Below, in pieces: positions 12,371 through 24,441 of a DNA stretch of 64,000 nt. How positions within the stretch are numbered: the stretch's first letter is position 1; each line of letters begins with the position of its first letter. This DNA comes from Taenia hydatigena (lineage: Eukaryota; Platyhelminthes; Cestoda; Cyclophyllidea; Taeniidae): contig JADWOT020000215.1 in assembly GCA_036345935.2 (NCBI GenBank), forward strand, positions 1 through 64,000, read 5' to 3'. The notes beneath the pieces were generated by a model. That model was not told the DNA's origin, made no database searches, and saw nothing but the letters and a program-made list of their open reading frames with translations. A program made the position numbers and the translations under genes.

Positions 12371-13109
12371 TGTAACATCTGAAAAGGAGAAAAAAAAAAC
12401 CAAACAATGGAGAAACTTATGCATGAGGATCCAGCGCGATGCAAAGCTAACAACCACAAACATAACTACCGGTAGGACAAAAGAAACAACTTAACAAGCA
12501 AACATTTAAGCCTGCTACAAAGTACGGTCTGCGTAGTGACGCCAACGCATGCAGCTCTTCTGGTGTGTAAACTGTGCCCTGGCGTCTGATTAGACCTTGA
12601 CCTACCTAATGTCAAGTAGAATAACATAGAATAGGGTAGACTGCATTGATGACGAGTGAAATTGCCAACTAAAGAATAAGACACCACATTCCGTACGGCC
12701 TTGCTACTGATGTCGTCCAAGCACACACTGGACACATCATATATGCAGACGGGTAATCAACATTGCAAATACCAAAATGCATATTGCTCGCACCGAATAT
12801 ATGCAGCGGCATGCCAGTTTTGCTATGACGTGTAGCAGGAAAGGCACAAACTAACAAAACAGTGCCAAGTTATCGCCTGCCGTGCTATACAGTGGTAAAA
12901 AAAGGAGCAGCACGTGAGTAGAGGGACTGATTCCATCGCTCCCAACAACACCTCATCGCTACACTTCTGCATTAGTGAGAAGAAACCAGCGTTCGTCTCT
13001 CCGGGAATACACTTGGTAAGAATAAAATCCACACCTTTGAATGCATCCAAACCTTTTTACTGATTAGTTGAAATGTAAACTCAGGTCATATCTGATACAC
13101 AAAATCAAG

Positions 13110-14115
13110 ATTTGCCACTTACTCAGTTGGGCAGCCCCAAAAGGGCTGATGACATTGCTGTTGAATGTCCCCGTCGGCGATGTCCACACATGCGGACCAA
13201 CATAGGCACAAGCAGAGCTCTACGGAGAAGGCAGAGCAGAGTTGAGTCACCGCTCCAGTCCATGTACCTGCGTGCACCAACCGTCGACGTGTCGCGGAGC
13301 ACCGCGATCTTCCACCTTCCACATACGCCGAATCCACTGTACCTGGAATGTTGGAAAAGTCTTTAAGACGTAGATACTTCCCCACCCTCTCTTCAAGCGC
13401 GAAGCACAGACCAACAGCGACACACCCAATCACCGCGCAAACACGAGGACCACCGCTAATCCATCCAAGCAGTACACCACAATCGCACTACACGCCCAAC
13501 CCGTCGTCAAGCCTCTCTCCAACCGGACAGAGAGAGAAATCCCAAGCCGTCTCCACCTCCTACCCTGTCCCTTCTCACTCCCTCCTCCTACTTACTCCTT
13601 TTCAATCCATCCTCGTCCTCAAGGCTAAGTCGCAGTAGTAATGGGAACAGCGCCACCACTCATCACCTATGCAGCAGTCAGCAATAAATTAGCTACCACT
13701 CTCCCACACCAAAAACATTCCCCTACCTTCGAAAACAAAATATGCCGCAGTTGCCACCACCAGTGAGCTCTGGTCCATAGCGCTTCCATTCGTCGTCATC
13801 GTCGTCGCCATTGTAAGAGAGCGTCACCTTCACTCCTTCACACATAAGAACGACGACAGGCCTCCCCCAGCCTTTCCCCTCCCTCCCTCCCTCTCCCTCT
13901 CCGTCGACCACCCAACCAACCACCCATGTCCCGCAAAGACAAAGAGACGCAGACATAGTAGCAATAGTAGTCCGTGTCGTCGTCCATGCCCGCCGACATC
14001 TGCATCGCACAACCGAGACCGAGACGCCACCGCCGCCACCGCCGCCGCCGCGAATCACTCCACGCAATCACCAAATGCTACTTCACCATCACCGGAGTAA
14101 GCTTGTAGCATCTGC
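13110..14115. repeat. Internal segment of the large repeat, paralogue 1b (tandem duplicate)
   Basis: Second, diverged version of the 11470-12370 segment inside copy 1: same order of the tccatagcgct block, the ccctccctctccg block and the cgccgccaccgccg block. Copies 2 and 3 have this segment only once, so copy 1 carries a private duplication. Confidence 0.55.
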
Positions 14116-14119
14116 AAAG

Positions 14120-15110
14120 TAAAAAAGAGAACAATCAATGTGAAGACCGACGTGAAAGCGGAAAAAGAACACGGATAACAAGATTTATAAATATGATGAA
14201 TACTAGCAAGAAAATAATGAACGAGGTTAAAACTCCTCTCAATAAAATCTACCGTCATTAGAAAGCAAACTAATTACAAATTACCAAAACAATCTTACTT
14301 CATCGCTCAAAGTGTCGTGCAGCAAAAAGGTGGACGTGAGTAGGCACTGCGGTTGGAAAACAAAACGTCCCAACAGTCACATTATGAGGCTTTTGCGTTC
14401 GCTTTACCAAAGTCACAAGTCTCTTCATCCAATTCGACCGCATTAATCAAAACTCATTCTTAATAAAATAACTAACCACTTGGAAACAGCCGAAACAATC
14501 TTACTTAATCGCAAGAAGGATTGTGTAGCGAAAAAACCAACGCGATTAGGCAATCAAAATGGAAAACAAAAAGTCTTGACAGCAACTGCACGTACTTTTG
14601 AAATGATTAGCCTAACATATAAAGTGATAAGAAAAGAAAAAATGCAAGTACAAAAGTATGCATGTAAGGGGTGTTTAATCGCAAGAAAGCACCAAGCAAG
14701 CAACTGCCAAGCACTTGGTAAGGTTATAAATTCTCCCAACGAAATTGCGTCTCAATAATCGAATTTCAACGCCATTAAAAAGGCCCACAACCTCACAAAC
14801 TGCCAAAACAGTCATAATTTATCACTTATAGTACTATATAGCACAAATTGCACCTCAGTAAACGTCTTAACAGTCACATTAAGAGGTCCTTGCGCTTACT
14901 CCAGCAAGTATGTGTGCGAAAGAAGAAAATCGACATTTAAAGTACCTATTAACAACAAAATCACTAAAACTAACAAAAACGTGCTAAATACTTACGAGAC
15001 ATCCAACTTCTGACAGCAAATAGGAGCCTTTTAATCCGAAGCAACGGTCACCAAAACATGCAGCACTTACGCGAGCCGCGTACAAATCTGACCAATCATT
15101 TCAAAGTTCG
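14120..15110. repeat. Degenerate tandem units of roughly 200-300 bp within the large repeat
   Basis: Successive blocks share the order acaatcttactt-atcgc, then a gttggaaaacaaaa or aatggaaaacaaaa box, then cagtcacatta-gagg. The blocks start near 14290, 14500 and 14810. The same arrangement is present at 33970-34800 and 63370-64000. Confidence 0.5.
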
Positions 15111-16260
15111 TTCGGTAAAACAAACGAACTTTTGATTTTTATGTATTTTCAGTGATGTAACAATTGTTACTAACTTAGACAATTTTGTAATGTTAACAGG
15201 ATTTAAATAGCAGAAACACGGGTAAAACAATTTACAAACTGCGCACACACGAGAGAATTAGCAGTTAATATTGACAACTTATTTATGAATACATGCTATA
15301 TTTTTAAGTGCACAAGTGCAATACAAAAGTAGTTCAAATAACGATTTGTTACTTGCTTACCTAATTTAGTTAAGAAATTTAATAATCTATAGACATGCAT
15401 TTCGTTACAATGTTGGTGGTTCAGGGCGTATTAAAAAGCATTCTCGATTAACCTAGCTGATCCTATGGTAAATTTGATTGTTTTTTGACGACTTTTTTAA
15501 TATTTCAAATTCCTACGCCACTGAGGTCATCTAAGGTCATAAATGAATGACTGGCTTGTGCATTCTGCTGCGTGTTGCGTTGTTTTGCTTCTCTTCTCAT
15601 TCAAATGGATAGTTTTACTAATCGATGTGGACCAACGATTGTTAAGAAATGAACGTCTTGCCATTCGCGACTTAGGACAGTGTTAAGAGTGGATTACGTT
15701 AGTTTGTGGCATGTGCATTGTGGATGAATGGAAGTATGGATGAATGCCTGAGAAGGACCACCGATTCAGCGCCATTGCAATGGAAGCGGAAGAGCTGCCA
15801 AAGTCGAAGGTAAGGTAGGAGCATAGATTCTGATTATTTTGTGTGTTCATTCATGTTGTTATAGTAGTACTTGCATGCACAGAATGGATTAATTTATTTG
15901 TTCTCCGCCAGGAATATGGTGTTTACCAATGCGTTTGCATTTTCACAAGTTGATTGAACCTGCTGAGGATGCGTTTGCAACGCGTTTCATCGGGATCACT
16001 CTTCTTGTTACGTTGGACATACACGTGTGGTACGTGTTTCATACCACCAAGTCATGGCTGGCAAGAATATCCTATGTACTTAAAGCAATGAAGGTGGTGA
16101 AGTACAGTTGTGTTTTGTGGTATTTGAGGAGGAGGTGGAGGTGGGGGAGAGATTGATGGGTTACAGAACTAGATGCAGTTAGCGTCATTGTTTAGGCGAA
16201 AGGGGCACTACTGTTGGGTGTGGTGATGAAGATTGGTGTTAAGTAGATGAAGCAGGGGTT
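15110..16260. repeat. Middle part of the large repeat, AT-rich core
   Basis: AT-rich and matching 34800-35990. It includes a well-kept block (aaggtcataaatgaatgac) at 15532 and 35228. No coding potential seen. It lies roughly where minus-strand exon-like relics (to the left) meet plus-strand landmarks (to the right). Confidence 0.45.
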
Positions 16261-19200
16261 CACTGCGACTGTGGTGGTGCTTGCTAGACTACTTTGTGAT
16301 GTGGCCTCATGACTATGGGTGTTTGGTGGAATGTGCGCAAGCATATGGTGTAAAGTTGATCGAAAGGGAGGGTGTTGGGTCTAGCCTTGCCTTGTGTAGG
16401 GTGTTCGGCTGTCTGTTAAGGGAAGAAAGGAGAAAAAGAAGAGGATGGGAGGTGGAGGAGGGCAAGTACACTGCAAATTATGCCATTCCACGCATCACCC
16501 TGCCAATTTGGACGTTTGAATCTTGAGGTAGGATGTAAATACTACTGAATTGATGCTCGGTAGATGATATTTTGTCAATTTGATGACTCACAGGTTGTCA
16601 CATTTAGCGGTAGTGGTAGTGGGACCGGCGATTGGTTTGGGTTATTACGGCAGCGATGGCTACGGCGGCGGCCGCCACCTAAAGTGGTGGTGGCGGCATG
16701 TATCCGACACTGGCAGGGAGCCGGTAGGGAAGAAGAAGAAGAAGGGGAGACTCGTCAGCTGCCAACGCACGTATTAGTCGTCATGGGAAAAGAAAGCAAT
16801 TCTGCTGCTTCACAACTGCACTGTGTGCCTTCATTCCGCCTAATGGCAACGCCGTCGTCGTCTTCGCCATTGTGACATTAGAACAACCCAACTGCAGTTA
16901 TTTCTATCAACCGATTTGTTACTTATTCATTACTTCAGTGACTGTTCGGTCACATCTCGATGCTTTGCGCTCACTTCTGAAACCACTTAGCCTGTCTCTT
17001 CCATAACTTCCACTCCTCTTCCTCCCACCATGCGTGAATTTTTACACTCGGTGTGCGTGTGTGTGTTCCAGTGGAACAATAAAGAGCAAATGGATCAAAT
17101 TCTTTTATTTCTTTTATCACAAAAACACAATTGGTAAAGAGAGAATAATTAACCAACTGGAAGCATGAAATGCGTTCCAGTAAGAGCGTCCACAAATTGT
17201 CACTTTCCAAAGAGTGCTGTCAAAGTAGGCACTGGGGAGGGGCCGGTGTCTGCCAAGGACAAGATAAAGAACAAGAAGAGCGAAAATACAGAGCAGACGC
17301 TTGGGCACTAACTAATATACCTTCTTTGCTGTGTTTGTTCCTGTGTGTAACACCTCAAAGCCGTTCGTGCTTCAAGTCTGCCACCCTTGGTAGCCACTAA
17401 TTGTCGCAATCGGTGAAAACGCGCTACTACTGTTGTCGCTGTGGCTGCTTTGATTTCTTTCACCTAATATTATTGTTGTTGTTATTCCAACTACCCAACC
17501 AACTTCATACTCACCCACCCACCCACCCACTTATCCGCTTACCAGCTCGCCTGCCTGCATTAATTACGACCACGACACGGCGTGTGGGAATGGCCCAGAT
17601 TTAGGTCCCGTCGCTGGTTGGTCGGTGAGTCGATGGGTCGGTCGATGGATCGATGGATGGATGGATGGATCGATGAATCGATGAGACCACCAACTGTTAT
17701 GCACTCGTTGTGTGCACTGGTTATCTCTGCTCGCTCATCCACCCACCCACCGGCCGAAAAAAAAATAATTCCACGAACAGGTGTAAGTAGTGGTGAATGC
17801 AACAAGCAGACAATAACAGCAACAACAAAAAGAACGAATGTGTCCTTCTTCATGAATAAAAAGAAGAGGAGTAGGAGGAGTAGGAGGAGGAGGAGGAGGA
17901 GGAAAAGAATAATAAAAAAGGGATTGGGGAACTTAAGACACAAATCGCAATGTCGAATACCCTTCTCCTATCGTCATTTAGCTCCTTTCCTGTATTGGAC
18001 GTTGTGTGATAGATGATGGGTTCTGTTTGTCTCACTTCCGCATAAAGTAATAATAATAATAATAATGACACAAGTAGAGGTAGAGCTCTGACCAACGACA
18101 ACAACAACAACAGATGCTTCCTCCTATTATAAAGGGACAATTGGAGAAACGATCCTCAAAGCAGAAGCTAACACTGGATGATCAGTGAATGCGTGTATGT
18201 ATTCGCGTATTTGTCTTCTTCTTATCTCCCAACCCATTAGTGTGCCTCGAAAAGACCGTGGGACTGCTCAGTCGATAAAAAAGTACAGAGCACACAAAGA
18301 CCATGGAGACAGCATCGTCATCACGACAATCACGTGAGAGAGGTGCAAAAAAAGTCGTCCCAGTGTCTAGACTCATCAAGCTCTTAATTAAAGAGACTGA
18401 AAGGGGAGAGGGGGGGGGCAGGGGACAACAAAAGTGCACTCATTATTTTGGCCTACCCACCTACCTTAGCCGTATTGAGTAGAACAAAAAACCTAGCACC
18501 CCTGTTGCCAACCGCCCATCCACCCACCCACTTAGCCGCGACAGCACTCCAAGTCGATCGATGTGAGGTCCGTCCAGGGCTGGAGGAGGAGGCGGGCAAG
18601 GCAGGATGACGAATCGGTGGTTTTGTGCGTTTGTAGTAGAGCAGCTGAAAATGGTGAGGGAAGAGGAAGAATATTAAGAATAAGAAGAGGCATGGAGGAC
18701 TTCTGCCCCTCTTACAATGCATGACAAATGCCAAGTGCTAAGGAGCTGCTAGCAACAGAAGGAGGCCATTGACACTAAACACACTCACCACCACAGGGGC
18801 GTTCACAGATAGAGAGCGGAAGAGCGGGAGAGACGTGAAGGCGAATGAGAGATATCCGTCGAATAGACCCTAGCCACAGTAGCAACAATAACAGAAATAA
18901 CATGCGTAATACCGACGAGGTTAATTGCCACTGCTACTACTACCAGAGGAATGAAAAGAGGGAGAAGGGGAGAAAGGCGGGCAGCAAGCCGAGACTACTG
19001 CTACTACAAGCATTGCTACATCATCACTGCAGTACACGGAGGCGTCGAGGTGGCCAACAAGTAGTCGTCACACCGCATAGCCAAGAACACGAGAAGGAAG
19101 AGGAGGAGGAGGAGGAGGAGCACGTGTAGATGATCATAAAATCAAACCTCTCTCAATGCCTAGTAGATAGACACACACACCAGAACCGAGACGGAGGTAA

Positions 19201-21880
19201 GGATCATCCCCGACCCTTACGCTAACAGCAACAACACAATACCCGCAGCAGCTCATCTGGCATAGCCTCCTCCTCCTCCTCCTCTTCCCCCTCAGAAGTT
19301 CCACACCGTCGGTTATACTAAATAAAGACTACATTTTGTGGTACATCTTAGTGTTTATCGTAAAATCGGAGCCCCTGCCTCCTCTGTCTTGCCACCATGG
19401 CAAACAATTAAAAACAAGTTGAAAAAGGAAAACTGATAAAATTGTCTGATTACTGCATATACCTATGCTGGGTGTGGAATGATGCACAAGTTGGCAAGAA
19501 GAGTAGAGCGCGGCGAAATAGAAGCAGAAGAAGTGGCAGAAGAAAGAAAAGAAGACTTGCTCTAGCCACGCACAACGATAAAACGAGAATTCGAAACCGC
19601 AACAAGTTAGTTTGCCACCTTGATGCACCTGAATATGCTGAACAACCAGGCATTTTCGCCAATGACATCTTCTGCGGGAGGAGAAGTTGAACGCCTACCT
19701 AGACGTAAGGATTACATCCCCCCGCCCTCAGACAGTGACAAAAGTCACACTATAGCCCCTCAACGCACAAAACGTTCCGCAGGTGACAGCGCCCGCACAG
19801 TACATTAAAATATGCACCTCAACAACTTGCCACACTCGTCAGTTCCACCTGCTTATATTACCGCAGCAACAGCAACAACAACAACAACAGAGCGAATAGT
19901 GAACGGAGGCTAAACGACTGCTCTCCTTCCATGCAAAAACCAAAGTAATAAGTAACACACTCCATGCACTCCAAAGCTAACTCGCCTGCCTCAATCACCT
20001 GCACGAGCAGAAGCACACGATAGCAACTGAACAGCCCGCAGTGACGGCCAGATGAGCACAATATTACGAACAAACCCTCGATTAAGAACTGCACAAAGCA
20101 GCAGACTACCCCAACTACCCTTATTCCTATTACTATCATCAAGAACACCACCAACACCCACAAACACACAAACCCACTACATGCACGCACCCACCCACAA
20201 CCCGCCAACCAGACTACTACTACTACTTGGGACAACAGTCACTCGCTTTCCCACAAAAACCAAAGCAAACACCAGCAGCGGCACGGTTTTCTCCAATATT
20301 TAGTAAACCGCTGCTACAATCGCCGATTCTAGTAGACGAAAAAAACCAGACGGTCTGGAGCGGTCGTCAGCGCTTGCAATTTACCTACACAAACAAGAAA
20401 ATTGCGGAAAACAAAACAGGGAGGAGCCTAAGTCGACGCCTAACCGGTTCCATAGCCGCTGACCATGACGCCATTTCCGTCATACTCCCGTCAACAACTA
20501 TTGCAGGTACTAAGTACCGCACCCCACGACAATGTCACACACATCTCATCAAAGTGGGCTAGTGGAAGAAAGTACTGTATTGAAAACAAAAATGCACGCG
20601 TAGATACGTACAACTGCACTTTATCAATCCCCTTCTTCGCATCCACAAACGTGCGCACGGTCCTCGTCCGCACTGACGAGCGCCTCCTCCTCCTCCTCCC
20701 TGCCTGATAGTACACTAAAACAAAGCCAGTGCCCTCATCAAGCAGCAAAAAAACAGGCAAAAAGGGAAAAACATGAGAGGGAACAAATAAGCCAGGTAGC
20801 CACAAAGTTGAAAGCCACCCGATTTGAGAAGTTCTCGTCTGACGTCCATTGCGAATGAGATTAGATATGCCATAGTAAAACAAACATCAAACAACCAATC
20901 TTGTGGAACATTTCCACTTCCCAACAAATTGAGTCCCGCTAGCCAAAGCCGCGCCAGTCACGAAAACGGTGAAACCACATTGCCGAAAGACAACGCATTA
21001 AAAAGCAAATCTAGCGGCTATCAAAACAACAAGAGTAACCACGAATAGAGCAGTTGATTAGGTGGGTAACTGCAGAGAATCGTAAAGGTGTTTAAAAAGA
21101 TACCTGCACTAAAACCCATCATTCGACTTGGTAGGATCCCTGCGACCAAGAATAAAAAAGCAGTATAGTAAACGTGATGGACTAGAGAGAAACCCTGCCA
21201 GACACAATAAATGACTGGAAAAGCATCGGCATCTTATCCAACGTTGACAGTGCATACCGCACTTTTTCGCCACTAAAAGGATGCAACCTCACATTGAATA
21301 CACAAGTCATGGGCCAAAGAATGCACTTCGACGAATTAATACGGCTAAGAGAGATGAACAAGAACATTACGAAAGACCCATCAGCTTAATAAAGTTTACA
21401 GCATTAAGAAGAACTCACTTTGTACAATAAATTCGGCACCCAACAGCAACCACAGGCACCGGCGCACCACCCAAACCTCCGCCATTTGGCGGACTAAAGC
21501 GCAGCTAATGACCTTGAATGAAAAGGATTAGAAAAAGAAAAGAGGAATACACAATTCAAAAAAACAAATAACAAAGCACAAAAGTACCGAAAATATCAAA
21601 AAAAATTAAAAAAATAAAAAGGCGACAAATAAAATCGTAAAAAGTTCATCTAAAGCATTCCCTATGAAGAAAAAAATTAAAAATAAACAATCTGAAATAC
21701 GTTTTAACGTCACACATATCACTCTCGTGCACTAAAATGCAACAAAAGAACAAAACAATTAAACCATATGCCATGATCAACAAAGAACAAGAAAATATGT
21801 AAAAGGGTAACAAAACAACAACTAGCAGAGGAACAGGGAAATAATACATTAATTCAAATAAAACGTACACCAATATCCAT
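16260..21880. repeat. Right-central part of the large repeat
   Basis: Matches 35990-41540 with many small indels. Contains simple repeats (GGAT/CGAT at 17640-17690, AGG at 17873-17903, TTA/AAT at 18048-18066) and a short plus-strand open frame at 16281-16526. That frame is the same length in copy 2, but its differences from copy 2 are almost all amino-acid changing, which argues against selection on it. Confidence 0.5.
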
Positions 21881-21884
21881 ATGC

Positions 21885-22625
21885 AAAAAACACCCCCAGT
21901 GACCTTGGGAGGGGGCTAATCGATATCCAGGCCACGGAAATGACGTCAAGTGACCTTGAGGGCAGTATTTATCGATCCGGGGGGAGAAAAACACCCCCAG
22001 TGACCTTGGGAGGGGGGCTAATCGATATCCAGGCCACGGAAATGACGTCACGTGACCTTGGGAGGGGATTTATCGATCCGGGGGGGAGAAAAACACCCCC
22101 AGTGACCTTGGGAGGGGGGCTAATCGATATCCAGGCCACGGAAATGACGTCACGTGACCTTGGGGAGGGGATTTATCGATCCGGGGGGGAGAAAAACACC
22201 CCCAGTGACCTTGGGAGGGGGGCTAATCGATATCCAGGCCACGGAAATGACGTCACGTGACCTTGGGGGCGGGATTTATCGATCCGGGGGGAGAAAAACA
22301 CCCCCAGTGACCTTGGGAGGGGGGCTAATCGATATCCAGGCCACGGAAATGACGTCACGTGACCTTGGGGGCGGGATTTATCGATCGGGGGGGAGAAAAA
22401 CACCCCCAGTGACCTTGGGAGGGGGGCTAATCGATATCCAGGCCACGGAAATGACGTCACGTGACCTTGGGGGCGGGATTTATCGATCCGGGGGGAGAAA
22501 AACACCCCCAGTGACCTTGGGAGGGGGGCTAATCGATATCCAGGCCACGGAAATGACGTCACGTGACCTTGGGGGCGGGATTTATCGATCGTGAAGGGTG
22601 GAAACACCCCCGTTGACCTTTGGAG
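21885..22625 (+). repeat. 102-bp tandem array, about 7 units, in copy 1
   Basis: Units of about 102 bp carry, in order, TGACCTTGGGAGGGGGGC, TAATCGATATCCAGGCCACG, GAAATGACGTCACGTGACC, TTGGGGGCGGGATTTATCGA and a GGGGGGAGAAAAACACCCCC hairpin-like end. Each unit therefore has one TGACGTCA (CRE-type), an overlapping CACGTG (E-box), two TGACCTTG half-sites and two ATCGAT words. The units are nearly identical to each other, which points to recent homogenisation. Confidence 0.9.
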
Positions 22626-23420
22626 GTGTTTCTGATTATCGATTAACATCTATTCCCTGGTTAGCTGACGTCATTAGGTGGTTTTCGATATCGATTAACA
22701 TCTACTTTTTGGTGAGAGGACATCATTTCGCGGCTTTGGATATCGATTAATTTTTACTTCAAGGTCAGATGACGTCATCAGGTGCTTTTTGATATTGATT
22801 ATTGTCGACTTCAAGGTCAGGTGACGCCATTCGCAGATCTGAATGTCGATTAACGTCTACTTGAAGGTCAGATGACGTCATTAGGCGGCTGTGGATATTG
22901 ATTGATGTCTGTTTCAAGGTCATATGACGTCATTCGGCGGTCCTGGATGTCGATTAATGTCTACGTGAAGGTGGGATGACGTCATTATGTGGCTCCGGAT
23001 ATCGATTTGTGTCGACCTAAGGTCGGATGACGTCATTAGTCGACCCTGGATATCGATAGGCGTCGACTTTAAGGTGGGATGGCGTCATTAGGTGCTCAGG
23101 TATTGATTACTGTGACCCCATGTTTGGGTGACGTCATCAGGCCGTTCTGGACTCCCATTGGTCAACCTCAAGGTTATCGGGCGGCCCTGGATGTCGATTA
23201 CCGTTGACTTCAAGGTCAGATGACGTCATCAGATGGCCTGGATATTGGTGTTAGTGGACTTAAGGGCCAGGCATCGATCGCCGTTGACCTTGGAGTCACG
23301 TGATCCCAGCCTTGGATGACGTCATCAGGCGGTCCCGGACTCCTATTGGTCGACCTCAAGGTCACGGGCCAGCCCGGACGACCAGGAGAGCCAGGGGGAG
23401 ACACTAGGTTGCATTTGGTC
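22626..23420 (-). repeat. Diverged array of the same motifs, opposite orientation, copy 1
   Basis: About ten degenerate units of roughly 75-80 bp read CAAGGTCAGATGACGTCATT, a GGTGGC box, TGGATATCGATTA and CGTCTACTT. This is the reverse-complement order of the preceding 102-bp unit. Spacing and core motifs are kept while the rest has drifted. Confidence 0.8.
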
Positions 23421-23499
23421 CCGGCGTAACGAGTTATCGCGCACCTCGAACAACCGAGAGCCAGCCGGGGTGCAGCAGGACCAGTTACCACGCACGTAA

Positions 23500-23612
23500 T
23501 GGGTTATCGCGGTGGGGGGCGAAACCCGCGCGGTTTAAAATCCCTGGGGGCAGTCCCACCCCCGCCGCAAGGCCCCGCCTCTACCAGGCTTTCCCTCCCT
23601 TTTCGCCCTTCC
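23500..23612 (+). promoter_or_regulatory. GC-rich promoter-like core with TTTAAAA, copy 1
   Basis: Contains GGGTTATCGCGGTGGGGGGC, the TATA-like TTTAAAA at 23534-23540, an inverted pair (TGGGGGCAGTCCCACCCCC) and GGCCCCGCCTC (Sp/KLF-like). It differs at about one position in 108 from the copy 2 block at 44125-44232, far less than the flanks. It sits directly after the motif arrays and faces the RBM19-like exons at 24805. Promoter activity is inferred. Confidence 0.5.
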
Positions 23613-24430
23613 TGCTGTTTTTACGTGTTTTCTCCACTGTCTACCCTCTCTCCTCCTATAGGGCCACTTATACCCACTCCCTTCTTCCTCTACTCATTTC
23701 TCATGCTGTTTTACAATTCTCTTCCCATCGGCCTCTTCTTTCCCCTTTTTACATCCCAATTCTTCCTTTTTCCTACTCATTCCCACCAGTATTATCACCA
23801 ACATTCCCTCCAATTCCCTCTCCTTCTCCTCATCCTCCTCTCCGTCGTCTTACTCATTTTACCCACAGCCCATTCCCACGGGTGCACCTACTCCTACTAC
23901 GCACGCACCACGCGTCACGCATTCATTCATTCCCACCAGTGCACTCTACTCTACTCTACTCTACGCCGACCACTCAACTCGACTCTCCCTCCCCCATAGT
24001 CACACTCACGCACGCACCCCTTCCCACCGATGCACTTACTCCCCACACCACTACCGTTGCACTCACTTTACCCACCCATCACCACAACTACTCAGCCAAA
24101 TTAATACGCCACTACTTACAACTTACCAGTAGACGCACCACTTCGCCTCCTCTCATCTACTTATACGCTGCTAGTAGACGTCCTACCTCCTACAACACCC
24201 CTTCTCTCCCTCTTTCCTCCTTCCTTTTCTAACTTTATTTCTAGTAATCACTTCTCATTCATTACTTCCAACTTTACTTCCATCGCATTCCTCCATTCAT
24301 TCACTCACTCATTCATTCATCCAAGCATTCTCATCCTCTTTCTTTCTTTCTCCCCCTATTCCCCCATCTCATTCCCTCCTTTCTGCTCCACCCTCTTGCT
24401 TCCTCTTCGGGTCCTGTGCCTCCTCCTACA
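23612..24430 (+). repeat. Pyrimidine-rich transcribed-like tail of the large repeat, copy 1
   Basis: Strongly C/T-rich on the plus strand with many cctcct, cattcattc and cacccac words. Matches 44230-46260 in copy 2. Bounded on the left by the promoter-like core and on the right by an AATAAA. Long frames here are composition artefacts. Confidence 0.5.
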
Positions 24431-24435
24431 ACCTC

Positions 24436-24441
24436 AATAAA
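24436..24441 (+). terminator. Possible polyadenylation signal AATAAA, copy 1
   Basis: AATAAA followed by agactttccacacttt. The same context occurs at 46237-46242 in copy 2. It is placed as expected for the 3' end of a transcript started at the promoter-like core. Confidence 0.45.

Noticed and set aside
14270..14400. Possible 48-nt minus-strand micro-exon (gttttccaaccgcag acceptor, GATGAA/gtaaga donor), suggesting a micro-exon gene
   Set aside because: Copies 2 and 3 lack the acceptor AG at the matching place (aactgcggtg), so the exon is not supported across copies.
16281..16526. 81-codon frame conserved in length with 36012-36257
   Set aside because: Differences between the copies are almost all amino-acid changing, and the start is not ATG. 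No sign of selection on the protein.
17640..17690. GATGGATCGATGGATGG run as a possible recombination or origin site
   Set aside because: Simple tetranucleotide slippage, shorter and different in copy 2 (37370-37400).
21940..22649. Long repetitive frames over the 102-bp array on both strands (also 41501-43164)
   Set aside because: The unit length is close to a multiple of three and stop-poor, so frames are periodic translations of non-coding repeats. Single-base length changes between units break them.
23499..23999. 166-codon frame in the pyrimidine-rich tail, also at 44249-44815 and 45799-46293
   Set aside because: Composition artefact: C/T-rich DNA gives Leu/Ser/Pro/His with few stops in every frame. 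Copies change frame and length freely.
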